Below the pieces are notes generated by a model. The model ran no database searches. It was not told where the DNA came from and was given only the letters and a program-made list of their open reading frames with translations. DNA of 51,071 bases from JAOAHC01 sp964593045 (GTDB lineage Bacteria > Bacillota > Clostridia > TANB77 > CAG-465), in contig CAZQJQ010000004.1 of NCBI GenBank assembly GCA_964593045.1, forward strand, positions 1 to 51,071, written 5' to 3'. Of the stretch, positions 43,290-51,071 are shown one piece after another (positions within the stretch are counted from its first letter, which is position 1; every line of letters starts with the position of its first letter). Both the position numbers and the translations under genes were made by a program.

Positions 43290-44255
43290 TTACACATTAT
43301 CATAATATGATTCTAAATCATCATAATTTCTTTGTTCATAATTTTGATACTTAGTAACAATTTTATCTACACCATTTGACTTTGACTTAGATGTCCTATT
43401 TGTAGTTACTTTACTTTCTTTTTGTATATCTTCTACGGTCTTTATATTTTTTGTATACCAGTTATTTAAAATACCATTTATATAATTAATACTTGGATTT
43501 GTTTTTGATACAGTTCTTTTTAATGCTTCTTCAATTATATCAAAATCATATTTATATTCGTTAACCCATTTATCTATATATTGTTCCTCATACTTTGTAA
43601 AGTTTCTATTGAGTCTTAATGCTTTTAATATTTTTTGTTTAATTTTTTGCGTTTTTTCTGCTTTTTCTAAATACTCTTCTAATTGTTCGAATGTTTTTAC
43701 TCCACCATTATACCATGACTCTGCCACTACATATACATACTTTCTAGAAAGAGATTTTTTTTCTTTACAATAATGAAATAACGCTATCATTACTTCTTCA
43801 GAAAATTTATATTTTTCAAACATATCTCCAATATCTGTATACCAGCCAAGAGACATAAGTCCTTGGAAAAAACTTTCGTTTATAGCAGTAGCAGCAGCAA
43901 TTCTTTTTTGTTCAGTTTCTGTTTGTTGCTTTGTCTTTTTAGTTTCTATTTTAGGTGTATATGATTTACATATCTCTTCACTCTTCATATTTTTTATATA
44001 ATAACCTTCTGTATTTTTTTCAATTAGGCCTTCTATTTGCATTCTATCTAGGCTAAAAGAAATATCTTGCTCTGTAACAGAAAATTTTTTAGCAATCTCT
44101 TTTACATCAAAATTCATTCCTTTTTTTGATACAAGCAACATGTATATATATAACTTAACATCTATACCCTCTAAAACAGGTAAAAGATTAAGTATAAACA
44201 AATCGGGAACTAAAGTGTCACTAAGTTCTATATCCTCTTTTTGTACTATTTTCAT
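43290..44255 (-). CDS. DnaD-domain replication initiation protein
   Basis: A 321-residue protein with an N-terminal winged helix (LLPVLEGIDVKLYIYMLLVSKKG...KKFSVTEQDISFSLDRMQIEGLI) and two DnaD-type C-terminal helical modules (DMFEKYKFSEEVMIALFHYCKEKKSLSRKYVYVVAESW and YIDKWVNEYKYDFDIIEEALKRTV). The tail is Ser/Lys/Asn-rich. DnaD opens origin DNA and recruits the helicase loader encoded next. The start is ATG 44255, 9 nt from AGGAG; ATG 44261 is too close to the site. Confidence 0.9.
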   Translation of the reverse strand: MKIVQKEDIELSDTLVPDLFILNLLPVLEGIDVKLYIYMLLVSKKGMNFDVKEIAKKFSVTEQDISFSLDRMQIEGLIEKNTEGYYIKNMKSEEICKSYTPKIETKKTKQQTETEQKRIAAATAINESFFQGLMSLGWYTDIGDMFEKYKFSEEVMIALFHYCKEKKSLSRKYVYVVAESWYNGGVKTFEQLEEYLEKAEKTQKIKQKILKALRLNRNFTKYEEQYIDKWVNEYKYDFDIIEEALKRTVSKTNPSINYINGILNNWYTKNIKTVEDIQKESKVTTNRTSKSKSNGVDKIVTKYQNYEQRNYDDLESYYDNV

Positions 44256-44267
44256 AAACATACTCTC

Positions 44268-44292
44268 CTAAAACAAATTTAACTTGTTTTAG
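44268..44292. repeat. Inverted repeat before the DnaD-like gene
   Basis: CTAAAACAA-ATTTAAC-TTGTTTTAG, a 9-bp stem just upstream of the ribosome binding site, also overlapping AGGAG at its edge. It could be an operator or an mRNA hairpin that masks the start. The rest of 44293-44419 is A+T-rich without a gene. Confidence 0.45.
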
Positions 44293-44419
44293 TAAATTAT
44301 ATCATTTGTTTTTAGTTTTTACAATACTTACTGAGTTAAAAACTTATACATTAGCAAAATATATAAACAAGTATAACATATATTATTTAAAAAGTTCTGA
44401 CTAAATTTACTTTAATGTT

Positions 44420-44791
44420 TTACTGCACTATATTATTATATTTTATTAATTTGCTTTTTTCATATTCATCCATACAATTTTTAAAATTTGCATCTGTATA
44501 GTACACATGTTTCTTTTTAGAAAAAATATACTTTAGTATTATAGCAACAGACTCTATAGCATTCTCATTATTTAAATTAATTAGTATTATTCCAGATATA
44601 GGGATAATAACAAAAAGGAAACAATATATTTTATATATCATATCAATCTGTATCTTACTAAGAATAGTTACAATAGTTGCTGCGATACCTAGTATTATAC
44701 TTAATGTTTTATAATCAATTATTCCAAGCCATTTGTTATTCCTTTTATAGTTTAAATATATTGGTTGTAGGTTATATCTATTCTTATTCAT
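44420..44791 (-). CDS. PrgI/VirB3-like membrane protein of a type IV secretion-like operon
   Basis: A 123-residue protein with two adjacent helices (about 28-46 and 50-70) after a basic N-terminus, then a soluble tail ending in a charged helix. Size, topology and the position after a TrbL-like gene fit PrgI/TrsC/VirB3 family proteins of Gram-positive type IV secretion. In complete systems the next gene encodes the VirB4 ATPase; here the next gene is the DnaD homologue, 160 nt on. Confidence 0.6.
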   Translation of the reverse strand: MNKNRYNLQPIYLNYKRNNKWLGIIDYKTLSIILGIAATIVTILSKIQIDMIYKIYCFLFVIIPISGIILINLNNENAIESVAIILKYIFSKKKHVYYTDANFKNCMDEYEKSKLIKYNNIVQ

Positions 44792-44806
44792 AAAATCTCT
44801 CCACTT

Positions 44807-45640
44807 CTAATTTTTGCCGACCTTGATATCATCTGTTATTTTTACAAGAAATTCTTTAGTAAAGTTATTCACTTTATATAACAAATATATACTTCCTACT
44901 AATATAATTTTAAACATAATTGTATCTATTTCCTTATACATCAATGGAATTATTAATATAAATTTTGTTATAACTTGAACAAACATATTAACAACAAATA
45001 ATTTAACCCAGCTTCTAAATATTCCTACACTTATACTACTACTCATACAACTTATTGCAATTGGAGATACAATAACAAGAAAAATAACTGTTACATATCT
45101 TATAGCAAACGATATAAGTATATTTAACATACCAAAAGACACTACTCCTTTTATAAGTCCATTTAAACTTATCAAATCATTTTTCATAAAATCATCTATT
45201 GATAGAATTACTTCTTTTAAGTTTTCAAACGTAACATCATTTTTTACAATATCTTTTCCGAGCAAATTTACAGCTTCTGTAAATGTATAGAAAAGTTCTA
45301 ATATCTGTTCACAAATATAATAGCTATTATTTATTAATAAAACTGCAACAATAATTTTAAGCATAAATAAATATGTATTATCCATTGGTTTGCCATTATA
45401 CATAGATATAAGTTGCAAAAAAATATAATATATAAAGTAAAAAAGAATCAAGCTATTTGCTATTATAACTACTCCGTTTATTTTATCCTCAAAAAAAATA
45501 TTTTTAAGAGGTTCTTCTGTTAATATATTAGGGCCTATACAAACTATATTATCAAGAACTTCATATACTTGTCCTTCTACCGATTTAAAAAGTTTTTCAG
45601 ATATAACATTTAAATTATTTAATATATCATTTGCTTGCAT
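44807..45640 (-). CDS. TrbL/VirB6-like polytopic membrane protein
   Basis: A 277-residue protein with six hydrophobic segments (about 50-75, 87-112, 150-170, 172-200, 210-235, 240-262). The pattern with FAIRYVTVIFLVIVSPIAISCMSS in the middle is typical of TrbL/VirB6 channel proteins (the ALxPL/SPIAI helix). It is shorter than conjugative TrbL, with no large C-terminal domain. Its start overlaps the pilin-like stop region, so translation is coupled. Confidence 0.7.
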   Translation of the reverse strand: MQANDILNNLNVISEKLFKSVEGQVYEVLDNIVCIGPNILTEEPLKNIFFEDKINGVVIIANSLILFYFIYYIFLQLISMYNGKPMDNTYLFMLKIIVAVLLINNSYYICEQILELFYTFTEAVNLLGKDIVKNDVTFENLKEVILSIDDFMKNDLISLNGLIKGVVSFGMLNILISFAIRYVTVIFLVIVSPIAISCMSSSISVGIFRSWVKLFVVNMFVQVITKFILIIPLMYKEIDTIMFKIILVGSIYLLYKVNNFTKEFLVKITDDIKVGKN

Positions 45641-45641
45641 A

Positions 45642-45977
45642 TTAAGTAAGTGCCTCTACGAATTTTATAATAAGATCAATAGACATAATTATTGCATATC
45701 CTACTATTGCATTAACAATAACTTTCTTTCCCATTATCATTTTTTCTTCATTTCCAAAGCTTAACTTTCTCATTAATACCCCTGTTGCTATTGCAAGTCC
45801 TGCAATAGGTGTGGAAAGTTTTACTAAATATCCTTGTATCTTCTTAAAAGCAGTATTTAATTTAGTAACCAGCGTAGGATCTGTTGCCGCAAAAATACTA
45901 TTAAACATTACTATACAAACAAATAATATAGCAAAAACTATAAACATCTTATTTATAATAATTTTACTTTTTTTCAT
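45642..45977 (-). CDS. VirB2/TrbC-like pilin
   Basis: A 111-residue protein. A long signal peptide (residues 1-33, ending SIFAATDP) is followed by a soluble segment and two helices (about 53-70 and 86-106) with a short positively charged loop (RKLSFGNEEKMIMGKK). This is the standard VirB2/TrbC layout and agrees with a TrbL-like gene next to it. It overlaps the end of the ATPase gene upstream by 14 nt. Confidence 0.7.
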   Translation of the reverse strand: MKKSKIIINKMFIVFAILFVCIVMFNSIFAATDPTLVTKLNTAFKKIQGYLVKLSTPIAGLAIATGVLMRKLSFGNEEKMIMGKKVIVNAIVGYAIIMSIDLIIKFVEALT

Positions 45978-47811
45978 ATTCTTCCTCCCATCTTTTTAAT
46001 TTTATTTTGTCATAAAAATCAATATTTTCTCCGTCTGATATAATTGCTGCAGCCTCAAAAGTCTTGAGTTCTTGAGTAAAGTATTCTTCGTTATACTTAT
46101 ACTCAATATTCTCAGCTAGAGAATATGATTCAGAAATTCCTGATTTAAAACTGCTAAATTTTTTAAAAAACAAATTATATTTACTATCTTGACCTCCTTC
46201 CGATATACTAAGTGTAGACTTTTTCTTTATTGTTTTACCTATTTGTTTTATAATTTCATTTACAGTATATATATCATCATTTCTAAACCAAATTTTATTT
46301 ACTAAATTTTGAATTATGACCTTAGCAGCATTTTCATTTTTTATATTATTAATTAAAGATGAATAACTTTGCATACTCACAATATTTATACATTTGAATT
46401 CTCTTGACAATGATAAAAAATGTGCATCTTCTTCATTTACAAATTCTTGATATTCATCACATATAAAAAATATAGGCTTTTCAAAATTTTTTCTAAGTAA
46501 AACTTGCTCTTGAAAATCTAATTTTAGATATGTTGCTATTACTTTTGCAAGTTTAAAATCTTCTGCCATATTTATTGATAATACATAAATTTTATTACTC
46601 ATAAAATCTATTTTATCATTTGTAGAATCAAACTTTTTACTTATGTTATAGCTACTAGTAAACAAGCTAGTTATTCTAGTTATCTCTGATTTTATAATTC
46701 CAACTGTTCTTGTATCTAAATTTAGATATTCATTTTGTAAATTATTAATAGCAAGCTGTACCTCAAAAATAACATCATCGTTATAATTATTACTTAAAAG
46801 TAAAGACTTAACTTCCTTTATTTTACTTTTTAAATAATTATTATCACACACTAATTTATGTATCTCTAAAAAATTAATATTTTTGTTATATATCTTTATT
46901 AAAGATATAAAATCTTTAATAAATTGTTCTGCTTTATCAAGCCAAAAGCTATCAGAAAGATTGTTATCTGATATTAAAGTAAGTACTTTTCTCATTTTTT
47001 GTGCAAGTTTAGTAGTTGAAATATTTGAATTATTAATAGGGCAATAACAAAAATTGCTTTTAATAGATATTTCTACTACCAATTCTTCTTTAGAGTATTT
47101 TCTAGCAATTTTTCTTATAGTTTCAATATAATTTCCTTTTATATCTAGAATCAATCCTGATACATTTTTAGATATAAGCTCATCTACTATATTTGAAATT
47201 GCACTACTTGTCTTACCACTTCCTATACTACCTGTTATAAGGAGATTTTGAAATAATCCATTTAGCGTTAATCCAATATTCATATTATCTATTTTTCCAA
47301 AATTAATAAAATATTTATTATTATCACTACTTAAATTTTCTTTTGCTTGATTCTTTTTATATAAATTAATATAAATGCTATTTGTAATATAAAATATAAA
47401 TATTAGAGATAATAAATAATATAGAAATCTAAATAAAGGGATATAATCATTAAAAGAAGAAATAATATCTATTTTTTTACTAAAAATAGTTACTACAAAA
47501 AAATTAGAATTTAAATATTTATATACAATTGAATATTTTAAAGAAAAAATTGTGGCTCCTGTAAGCAAGATGGTAAAAACTTGCTTACAACCGTATAATG
47601 ATTTAAAAGACATAAATGAACTAATAATCTCAGAAAAAAAATTGTTATTTTGCCTATCTAAGTTGCAAGTTATATTTGTTAGACCTTTTTGTGAAATATA
47701 TTTTTCAAGCTTGCTACCTTGTTTTGAATATAACCACTTTTTGTCCAAAAGAGAATATAACTTAATAATGAAAAAAATTAAATAGAATAAAAATTCAATG
47801 AAGATAACCAT
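45964..47811 (-). CDS. TraD/VirD4-like ATPase of the type IV secretion-like operon
   Basis: A 615-residue membrane ATPase. Hydrophobic segments lie at about 1-20, 75-100 and 128-150. The RecA-like core has Walker A GSIGSGKT (194-201), ILDIKGNY, and Walker B FICDEYQEF (D452/E453), then FKCINIVSMQSYSSL. It is divergent from the VirD4-like protein at 32114-34051 and closer to TraD/TraG-N-type coupling proteins. It is first in a four-gene overlapping operon with pilin-, TrbL- and PrgI-like products. The start ATG 47811 has AAGGTGG 8 nt upstream. Confidence 0.8.
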   Translation of the reverse strand: MVIFIEFLFYLIFFIIKLYSLLDKKWLYSKQGSKLEKYISQKGLTNITCNLDRQNNNFFSEIISSFMSFKSLYGCKQVFTILLTGATIFSLKYSIVYKYLNSNFFVVTIFSKKIDIISSFNDYIPLFRFLYYLLSLIFIFYITNSIYINLYKKNQAKENLSSDNNKYFINFGKIDNMNIGLTLNGLFQNLLITGSIGSGKTSSAISNIVDELISKNVSGLILDIKGNYIETIRKIARKYSKEELVVEISIKSNFCYCPINNSNISTTKLAQKMRKVLTLISDNNLSDSFWLDKAEQFIKDFISLIKIYNKNINFLEIHKLVCDNNYLKSKIKEVKSLLLSNNYNDDVIFEVQLAINNLQNEYLNLDTRTVGIIKSEITRITSLFTSSYNISKKFDSTNDKIDFMSNKIYVLSINMAEDFKLAKVIATYLKLDFQEQVLLRKNFEKPIFFICDEYQEFVNEEDAHFLSLSREFKCINIVSMQSYSSLINNIKNENAAKVIIQNLVNKIWFRNDDIYTVNEIIKQIGKTIKKKSTLSISEGGQDSKYNLFFKKFSSFKSGISESYSLAENIEYKYNEEYFTQELKTFEAAAIISDGENIDFYDKIKLKRWEEEYEKK

Positions 47812-48003
47812 TATACGTACCACCTTCTAAATTTTAACATTTTGAATTAAATTTTTCAATAATATCAACATTTTTCGATGATATTCGAACTATCTAGATA
47901 ATTTTTTTTGATTTTCGACACAAAATAAAGTATAAATATTATAATAATAGTTATAAAAAGTTAGCCATTAATTGTTTTATAACTGGAACTCAGACTGCAT
48001 AAT

Positions 48004-48050
48004 AAATGTTGGGGTTCAAGTTATTTTTAATAATTTGAACCCCAACATTT
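48004..48050. repeat. Strong 16-bp inverted repeat in an intergenic region
   Basis: Perfect arms AAATGTTGGGGTTCAA (48004-48019) and its complement (48035-48050) with a 15-nt A+T loop. It is GC-richer than the surroundings. No T-run follows directly on either strand, so it is not a typical terminator. The region 47824-48003 holds the upstream part of the secretion-like operon and no gene. Confidence 0.8.
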
Positions 48051-48069
48051 GACATTAAACCATATCAAT

Positions 48070-48116
48070 ATTTAAAGTGCAATTTTTGCACTTTAAATTG
48101 TAAAAATCGCACTTTG
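48070..48116. repeat. 13-bp inverted repeat plus partial third copy
   Basis: ATTTAAAGTGCAA-TTT-TTGCACTTTAAAT (48070-48098), perfect, followed at 48101-48115 by a related single arm AAAAATCGCACTTTG. It lies after the stop of the DUF2075 gene and could terminate or stabilise its message. Confidence 0.7.
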
Positions 48117-48125
48117 TTTTTTCTA

Positions 48126-50099
48126 TTAATATCTATATTTTTCACTTTCTTCTGCAACGCCCAAATTTGTATAATACTCATCTTCATCAATTGAATAAGT
48201 AATTCCGTTGCATCTATTTATTCTTCTTTTTAAATATTCAGCTAAAGGCTTGTCTTCACAATAAATATAACAACCTTTCTGACCTCTTGTCATTAAAGTT
48301 CTATATGTATTTTTTATAATTTCATCAGCTAATTTTAAAGCTTTTTCCGGATTTTCTTTGTACATTTTTTTAATTCCCTTTAAAGAATTATCTGTACCTG
48401 CTCTTTTAGTAAAATCAGTTACTATCTTTCCATTTTCATATCTCAAATCTTTGCCAATTATTACTCCTGCATAATCGAATTCTAATCCTTGAGATGTATG
48501 TATACATCCAACTTCATTTACTGATTCCGGATCAATTGCCCATGTTGAACTACTTCCCAAATTCCAACTCATTTCAAAGTTATATTCTGGTATAACAATA
48601 TCATAAATATTGGTATCATTTTTACCCTCTTTAATCCAATTCCAGCAATATCCTGCAACTATTCTTGCCTTATTGTTTATTTTGTTTAACTTCAATATTT
48701 TATTTTTTACATCGTTTGGATTATCCATAATTCGAATATCATAATCAATATCAAATCCATTACTATTGGCTGTTTGCCTTATTTCTAGCACATCATCTAA
48801 CCATGCTAAATATCCATCTGAACCATTACACCTAAATTGAGACTCAAGTTCTAATATTTTTCTTTCTTCTCCTACTACTCCATATTCATCTAAATATTTT
48901 TCGATTTCAGCAACTGAACCGATATCATAAATATCTATTCTTTGTGTTTCATCAATAAAGAAAACAGAAAACTTTGCAGTATTTATAATTTCTTTTATTT
49001 GATTTTCTCCTTGATTTTTATACATTCCTGATTTTGCATTTAATCTATGTGCCTCATCTGCCAAAATTACTGCCACATCATCTTTTCTGGATTCAGTATA
49101 TATTCCTGAACCTTTAAACATATTATCTATTTTTGATATTTTTTGAGTTCCTTTTAATTTAGATTTAAATACAGCTCTAGGTGCCGCATTTTTAGTAACA
49201 TAGTGACATACCATCTCATATGGCTTGTTTGTTAAATCTGATAATAAATTAATTGCTAAAACTGTTTTTCCTGTACCTGGTCCACCTTTAACTATCAAAC
49301 ATCTTTTTTTGCTGTCTTCATTAGATTTCTTTGCCATCGCCATAGCTGTTTCATATACTACTTTTTGATTATCTAATAATATAAATTCTTTATTTTGTTT
49401 TACCATTCCTGCAATACAATCTTGTAATGATTTAGAAGGTTTTATTTTTCCATTTTCTATTAAATATAATGTTTCTTTATCATCACCTTCTGTAACATAC
49501 TTTTTAATAAATTTTCTTAATTTTAGAGCATCTCCACTAATGAATATAGGAGCTTTTTTAATATAATCTTTATAATTGTCTGATAGTATAGTTTTAGGTT
49601 CGACATTTTCATAATTGTGTAAATATGCGCAAGGTAATAATTTCACATTGTCTCTTTGCACATTTTCATTAAAATCTTCGATATATGCAGCATAAGACCA
49701 TGCTTGATAAGATGGATGAGCAACCTCTCTCATTGCACCACCTGTAAAAGTTCTAACAATACCATCTTGATCTTTAACAATTTCAGCCTCTGTCCATTGT
49801 TTTAACTCAACTATAATTGCAATATTTCTTCCTTGTTTATCTCTTCCAGTTATAATAAAATCTATTCTTTTTGAAGTATATGGAACTTTAAATTCTATTG
49901 CTATTCCACTATTATTTGGAATACTAACATCGTTTAATACATTATTCATATACATCATAGAATTCTTCCAAGCTTCTCTTTCCCTTGGATTAACGTTTTG
50001 TCCAACCCTTAATCTATATAATTGTTCTATTCTAGTAGCTATTTGATTATTTATTACATCATTGATAAATAGCTCTTTTGTTGCTTCATATACTATCAT
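48126..50099 (-). CDS. PD-(D/E)XK nuclease fused to DUF2075 helicase
   Basis: A 657-residue protein. The N-terminal domain (about 1-200) has RIDFIITGRD...AIIVELKQW, giving D80, E98 and K100, a PD-(D/E)XK nuclease core. The DUF2075 superfamily 1-like ATPase follows: Walker A GGPGTGKT (272-279), Walker B ILADEAHRL (D348/E349), FFIDETQRI, ESQFRCNGSDGYLAWL, and GCIHTSQGLEFDYAGVI near the C-terminus, like the UvrD/RecD motifs V-VI region. Start ATG 50099 follows GGGGGG by 9 nt. Its neighbour is a MazG-like gene; this pair is common and may be a phage-defence module (inference). Confidence 0.85.
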   Translation of the reverse strand: MIVYEATKELFINDVINNQIATRIEQLYRLRVGQNVNPREREAWKNSMMYMNNVLNDVSIPNNSGIAIEFKVPYTSKRIDFIITGRDKQGRNIAIIVELKQWTEAEIVKDQDGIVRTFTGGAMREVAHPSYQAWSYAAYIEDFNENVQRDNVKLLPCAYLHNYENVEPKTILSDNYKDYIKKAPIFISGDALKLRKFIKKYVTEGDDKETLYLIENGKIKPSKSLQDCIAGMVKQNKEFILLDNQKVVYETAMAMAKKSNEDSKKRCLIVKGGPGTGKTVLAINLLSDLTNKPYEMVCHYVTKNAAPRAVFKSKLKGTQKISKIDNMFKGSGIYTESRKDDVAVILADEAHRLNAKSGMYKNQGENQIKEIINTAKFSVFFIDETQRIDIYDIGSVAEIEKYLDEYGVVGEERKILELESQFRCNGSDGYLAWLDDVLEIRQTANSNGFDIDYDIRIMDNPNDVKNKILKLNKINNKARIVAGYCWNWIKEGKNDTNIYDIVIPEYNFEMSWNLGSSSTWAIDPESVNEVGCIHTSQGLEFDYAGVIIGKDLRYENGKIVTDFTKRAGTDNSLKGIKKMYKENPEKALKLADEIIKNTYRTLMTRGQKGCYIYCEDKPLAEYLKRRINRCNGITYSIDEDEYYTNLGVAEESEKYRY

Positions 50100-50115
50100 A
50101 ATAATTTGCCCCCCA

Positions 50116-50232
50116 TTAATTATTTTCTTTATAAATCCTCCCAACAAATAAATATTTGAAAATTTTTTCTCTTTTTTCGTAAAAATCTTTTCTCATCTCT
50201 ATTATTAATTCTTTAAATAATTTTTCATGCAT
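50116..50232 (-). CDS. Possible small protein or gene remnant between mazG-like and DUF2075 genes
   Basis: An open frame of 38 codons starting MHEKLFKELI and ending GRIYKENN; the frame is open further upstream to about 50284 without a start codon. It is strongly charged and helical. There is no ribosome binding site before the ATG, so it may be the tail of a degraded gene. Noted with low confidence. Confidence 0.25.
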   Translation of the reverse strand: MHEKLFKELIIEMRKDFYEKREKIFKYLFVGRIYKENN

Positions 50233-50303
50233 TTCATTATATTTTTTTACATTCTTATTTTTTATTAAATGCTTTATTTTATTTTAGTTTAAACTCTCTA
50301 TCA

Positions 50304-50618
50304 TTAAAATTTATTATATTTTGTACTTACTCCTTTAGCTTTTTCTATAGGATATTTCTTTGCTGATATATCCATTTTATCTAAAATAATTTGTTTAGGA
50401 TCTACTCCTATTTGATGAGACAAAAGAATACAATAATTCATAACATCTGCAATTTCAAATTTCAATTCGTCTTTATTATAATTGTTATTCCATTGAAAAC
50501 ATTCTAATAGCTCTCCTGCTTCAATGGCAATTGACTTTGCCAAATTTTCTGGTGTATTAAATTGTAACCAATCCCTATCTTCTGCAAATTTCACTATTTT
50601 TTCTTCTAATTCTTTCAT
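50304..50618 (-). CDS. MazG-like nucleotide pyrophosphohydrolase
   Basis: A 104-residue all-alpha NTP-PPase. The metal-binding motif is complete: E36xxE39 (GELLECFQW) and E55xxD58 (EIADVMNYC). Such enzymes hydrolyse (d)NTPs to NMPs plus pyrophosphate, cleaning the pool or limiting phage replication. It is of the small RS21-C6/MazG-like class, lacking the tandem domain of E. coli MazG. Transcribed towards the DUF2075 gene, about 200 nt away. The C-terminal VSTKYNKF is typical of the group. Confidence 0.9.
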   Translation of the reverse strand: MKELEEKIVKFAEDRDWLQFNTPENLAKSIAIEAGELLECFQWNNNYNKDELKFEIADVMNYCILLSHQIGVDPKQIILDKMDISAKKYPIEKAKGVSTKYNKF

Positions 50619-50718
50619 AGCATTTCTCCTAAAAAAATATTTACCTGTATTTTATCATAGATTTACTTTTTTTTCTACAAATTGCAAATAATCTGTAGAA
50701 TTTTATTCTCTACAAAAT

Positions 50719-50918
50719 TTAACAGGTTATTGAAATCTTTATTTCTTCTCTGGTAACGAATATTTTCTGCTTATATTTAATTATCAAAAGATTTACTTGT
50801 CTAGTAGTGTAAGCCCTGTCTTAAAGAAACACACTTTTTATTGCCATGATACTCAACTAATTCTTTAACTACTGTGTATTTTTTTTAATTCATTTATTCT
50901 TAAATTCGCCTTTTTCAT
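50719..50918 (-). pseudogene. Transposase N-terminus remnant (ISNCY/IS1202-like), frameshifted
   Basis: Behind GAGGTGAC the frame starts MKKANLRINELKK and stops after 17 codons at an A-run. The next frame continues YTVVKELVEYHGNKKCVSLRQGL and a third TTRQVNLLIIKYKQ, together matching the helix-turn-helix start of ISNCY-type transposases (NELKKY..IKKLVE.NGNK..A..KLGLT.R.INRLI..YK). At least two frameshifts and no downstream catalytic part are seen, so it is a dead fragment. The IS ends are not identified. Confidence 0.55.
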
Positions 50919-50929
50919 TTTGTCACCTC

Positions 50930-51071
50930 TATGACTTTGTATTTTCATTTTTAAAAATTATTACTTAAGACATTATCATAAATTAATCATAAAAATTACA
51001 AAAAAATATAAAAAAGTATGTCAATATTTTAGGAAAATGTCCTAAAAATTTTCAAACATTTGCGGGAAAAT
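50930..51071. other. Right-end intergenic sequence
   Basis: A+T-rich, no gene. A small inverted repeat TTTTAGGA-AAATG-TCCTAAAA lies at about 51028-51048, and a -35-like TTGACA is at 51018-51023 on the minus strand. Together they could be the upstream part of the transposase remnant or the terminator of a gene beyond the window. Confidence 0.35.

Noticed and set aside
32114..47811. A classical integrative conjugative element spanning the secretion-like genes
   Set aside because: No integrase, relaxase, VirB4 or flanking direct repeats were found, and housekeeping genes (gyrA, dnaD, dnaI) lie between the parts.

Overview
The window comes from a low-GC, spore-forming member of the Bacillota, most likely class Clostridia. 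This rests on the strong A+T bias, Gram-positive ribosome binding sites, a gerA-type spore germination operon, a BclA-like collagen protein, an S-box (SAM-I) riboswitch before metK, the SRP RNA-dnaX-ybaB-recR cluster and a DnaD/DnaI-type primosome pair. The genus cannot be fixed from the sequence. There is one assembly gap (23 Ns at 1618-1640, inside cas1).

Left end (1-6202): a complete type II-A CRISPR-Cas locus. cas9, cas1, cas2 and csn2 form one overlapping minus-strand operon. It runs into a short leader ending in ATTTGAG and then the leader-end repeat of an array that continues beyond position 1. The tracrRNA, with its own promoter and terminator, is transcribed divergently just upstream of cas9. 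The leader carries an 18-nt perfect complement of the repeat core.

6491-24522: surface, metal and spore functions. A VanY-like carboxypeptidase and an HEXXH protein are followed by an FkbM methyltransferase beside a BclA-like collagen protein. Next comes a zinc/heavy-metal block on the minus strand: ZIP transporter, Fur-family regulator, COG0701-type permease, TIGR03943 partner, CadC-like ArsR repressor, a stand-alone HMA protein and a P1B-2 ATPase. Its operators are readable at two promoters. The germinant receptor operon (A-C-D-B order) sits behind a sigma-G-type promoter. An Asp-box protein, a prealbumin-fold repeat protein split by one in-frame stop, a cupin with a coat-like N-terminus and riboswitch-controlled metK follow.

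24563-44292: mostly housekeeping. It holds an XRE regulator, TatD, an OmpR-family two-component system with three tandem 11-bp boxes upstream, recR-ybaB-dnaX with SRP RNA, VanW, a CofE-like protein, a starch-binding-like protein, gyrA, a DnaJ-like protein, and the DnaI/DnaD pair. A VirD4/TraG coupling ATPase with two small partners lies between dnaX and the VanW gene.

44420-51071: a second type IV secretion-like operon (a different TraD/VirD4-type ATPase, VirB2-like pilin, TrbL/VirB6-like and PrgI/VirB3-like proteins) without VirB4, relaxase or integrase. After it come a region of strong hairpins, a PD-(D/E)XK-DUF2075 helicase beside a MazG-like pyrophosphohydrolase (a possible defence pair), and a frameshifted transposase remnant. 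The most unusual items are the leader anti-repeat, the split secretion-like gene set inside core chromosome, and the tandem boxes ahead of the response regulator gene.
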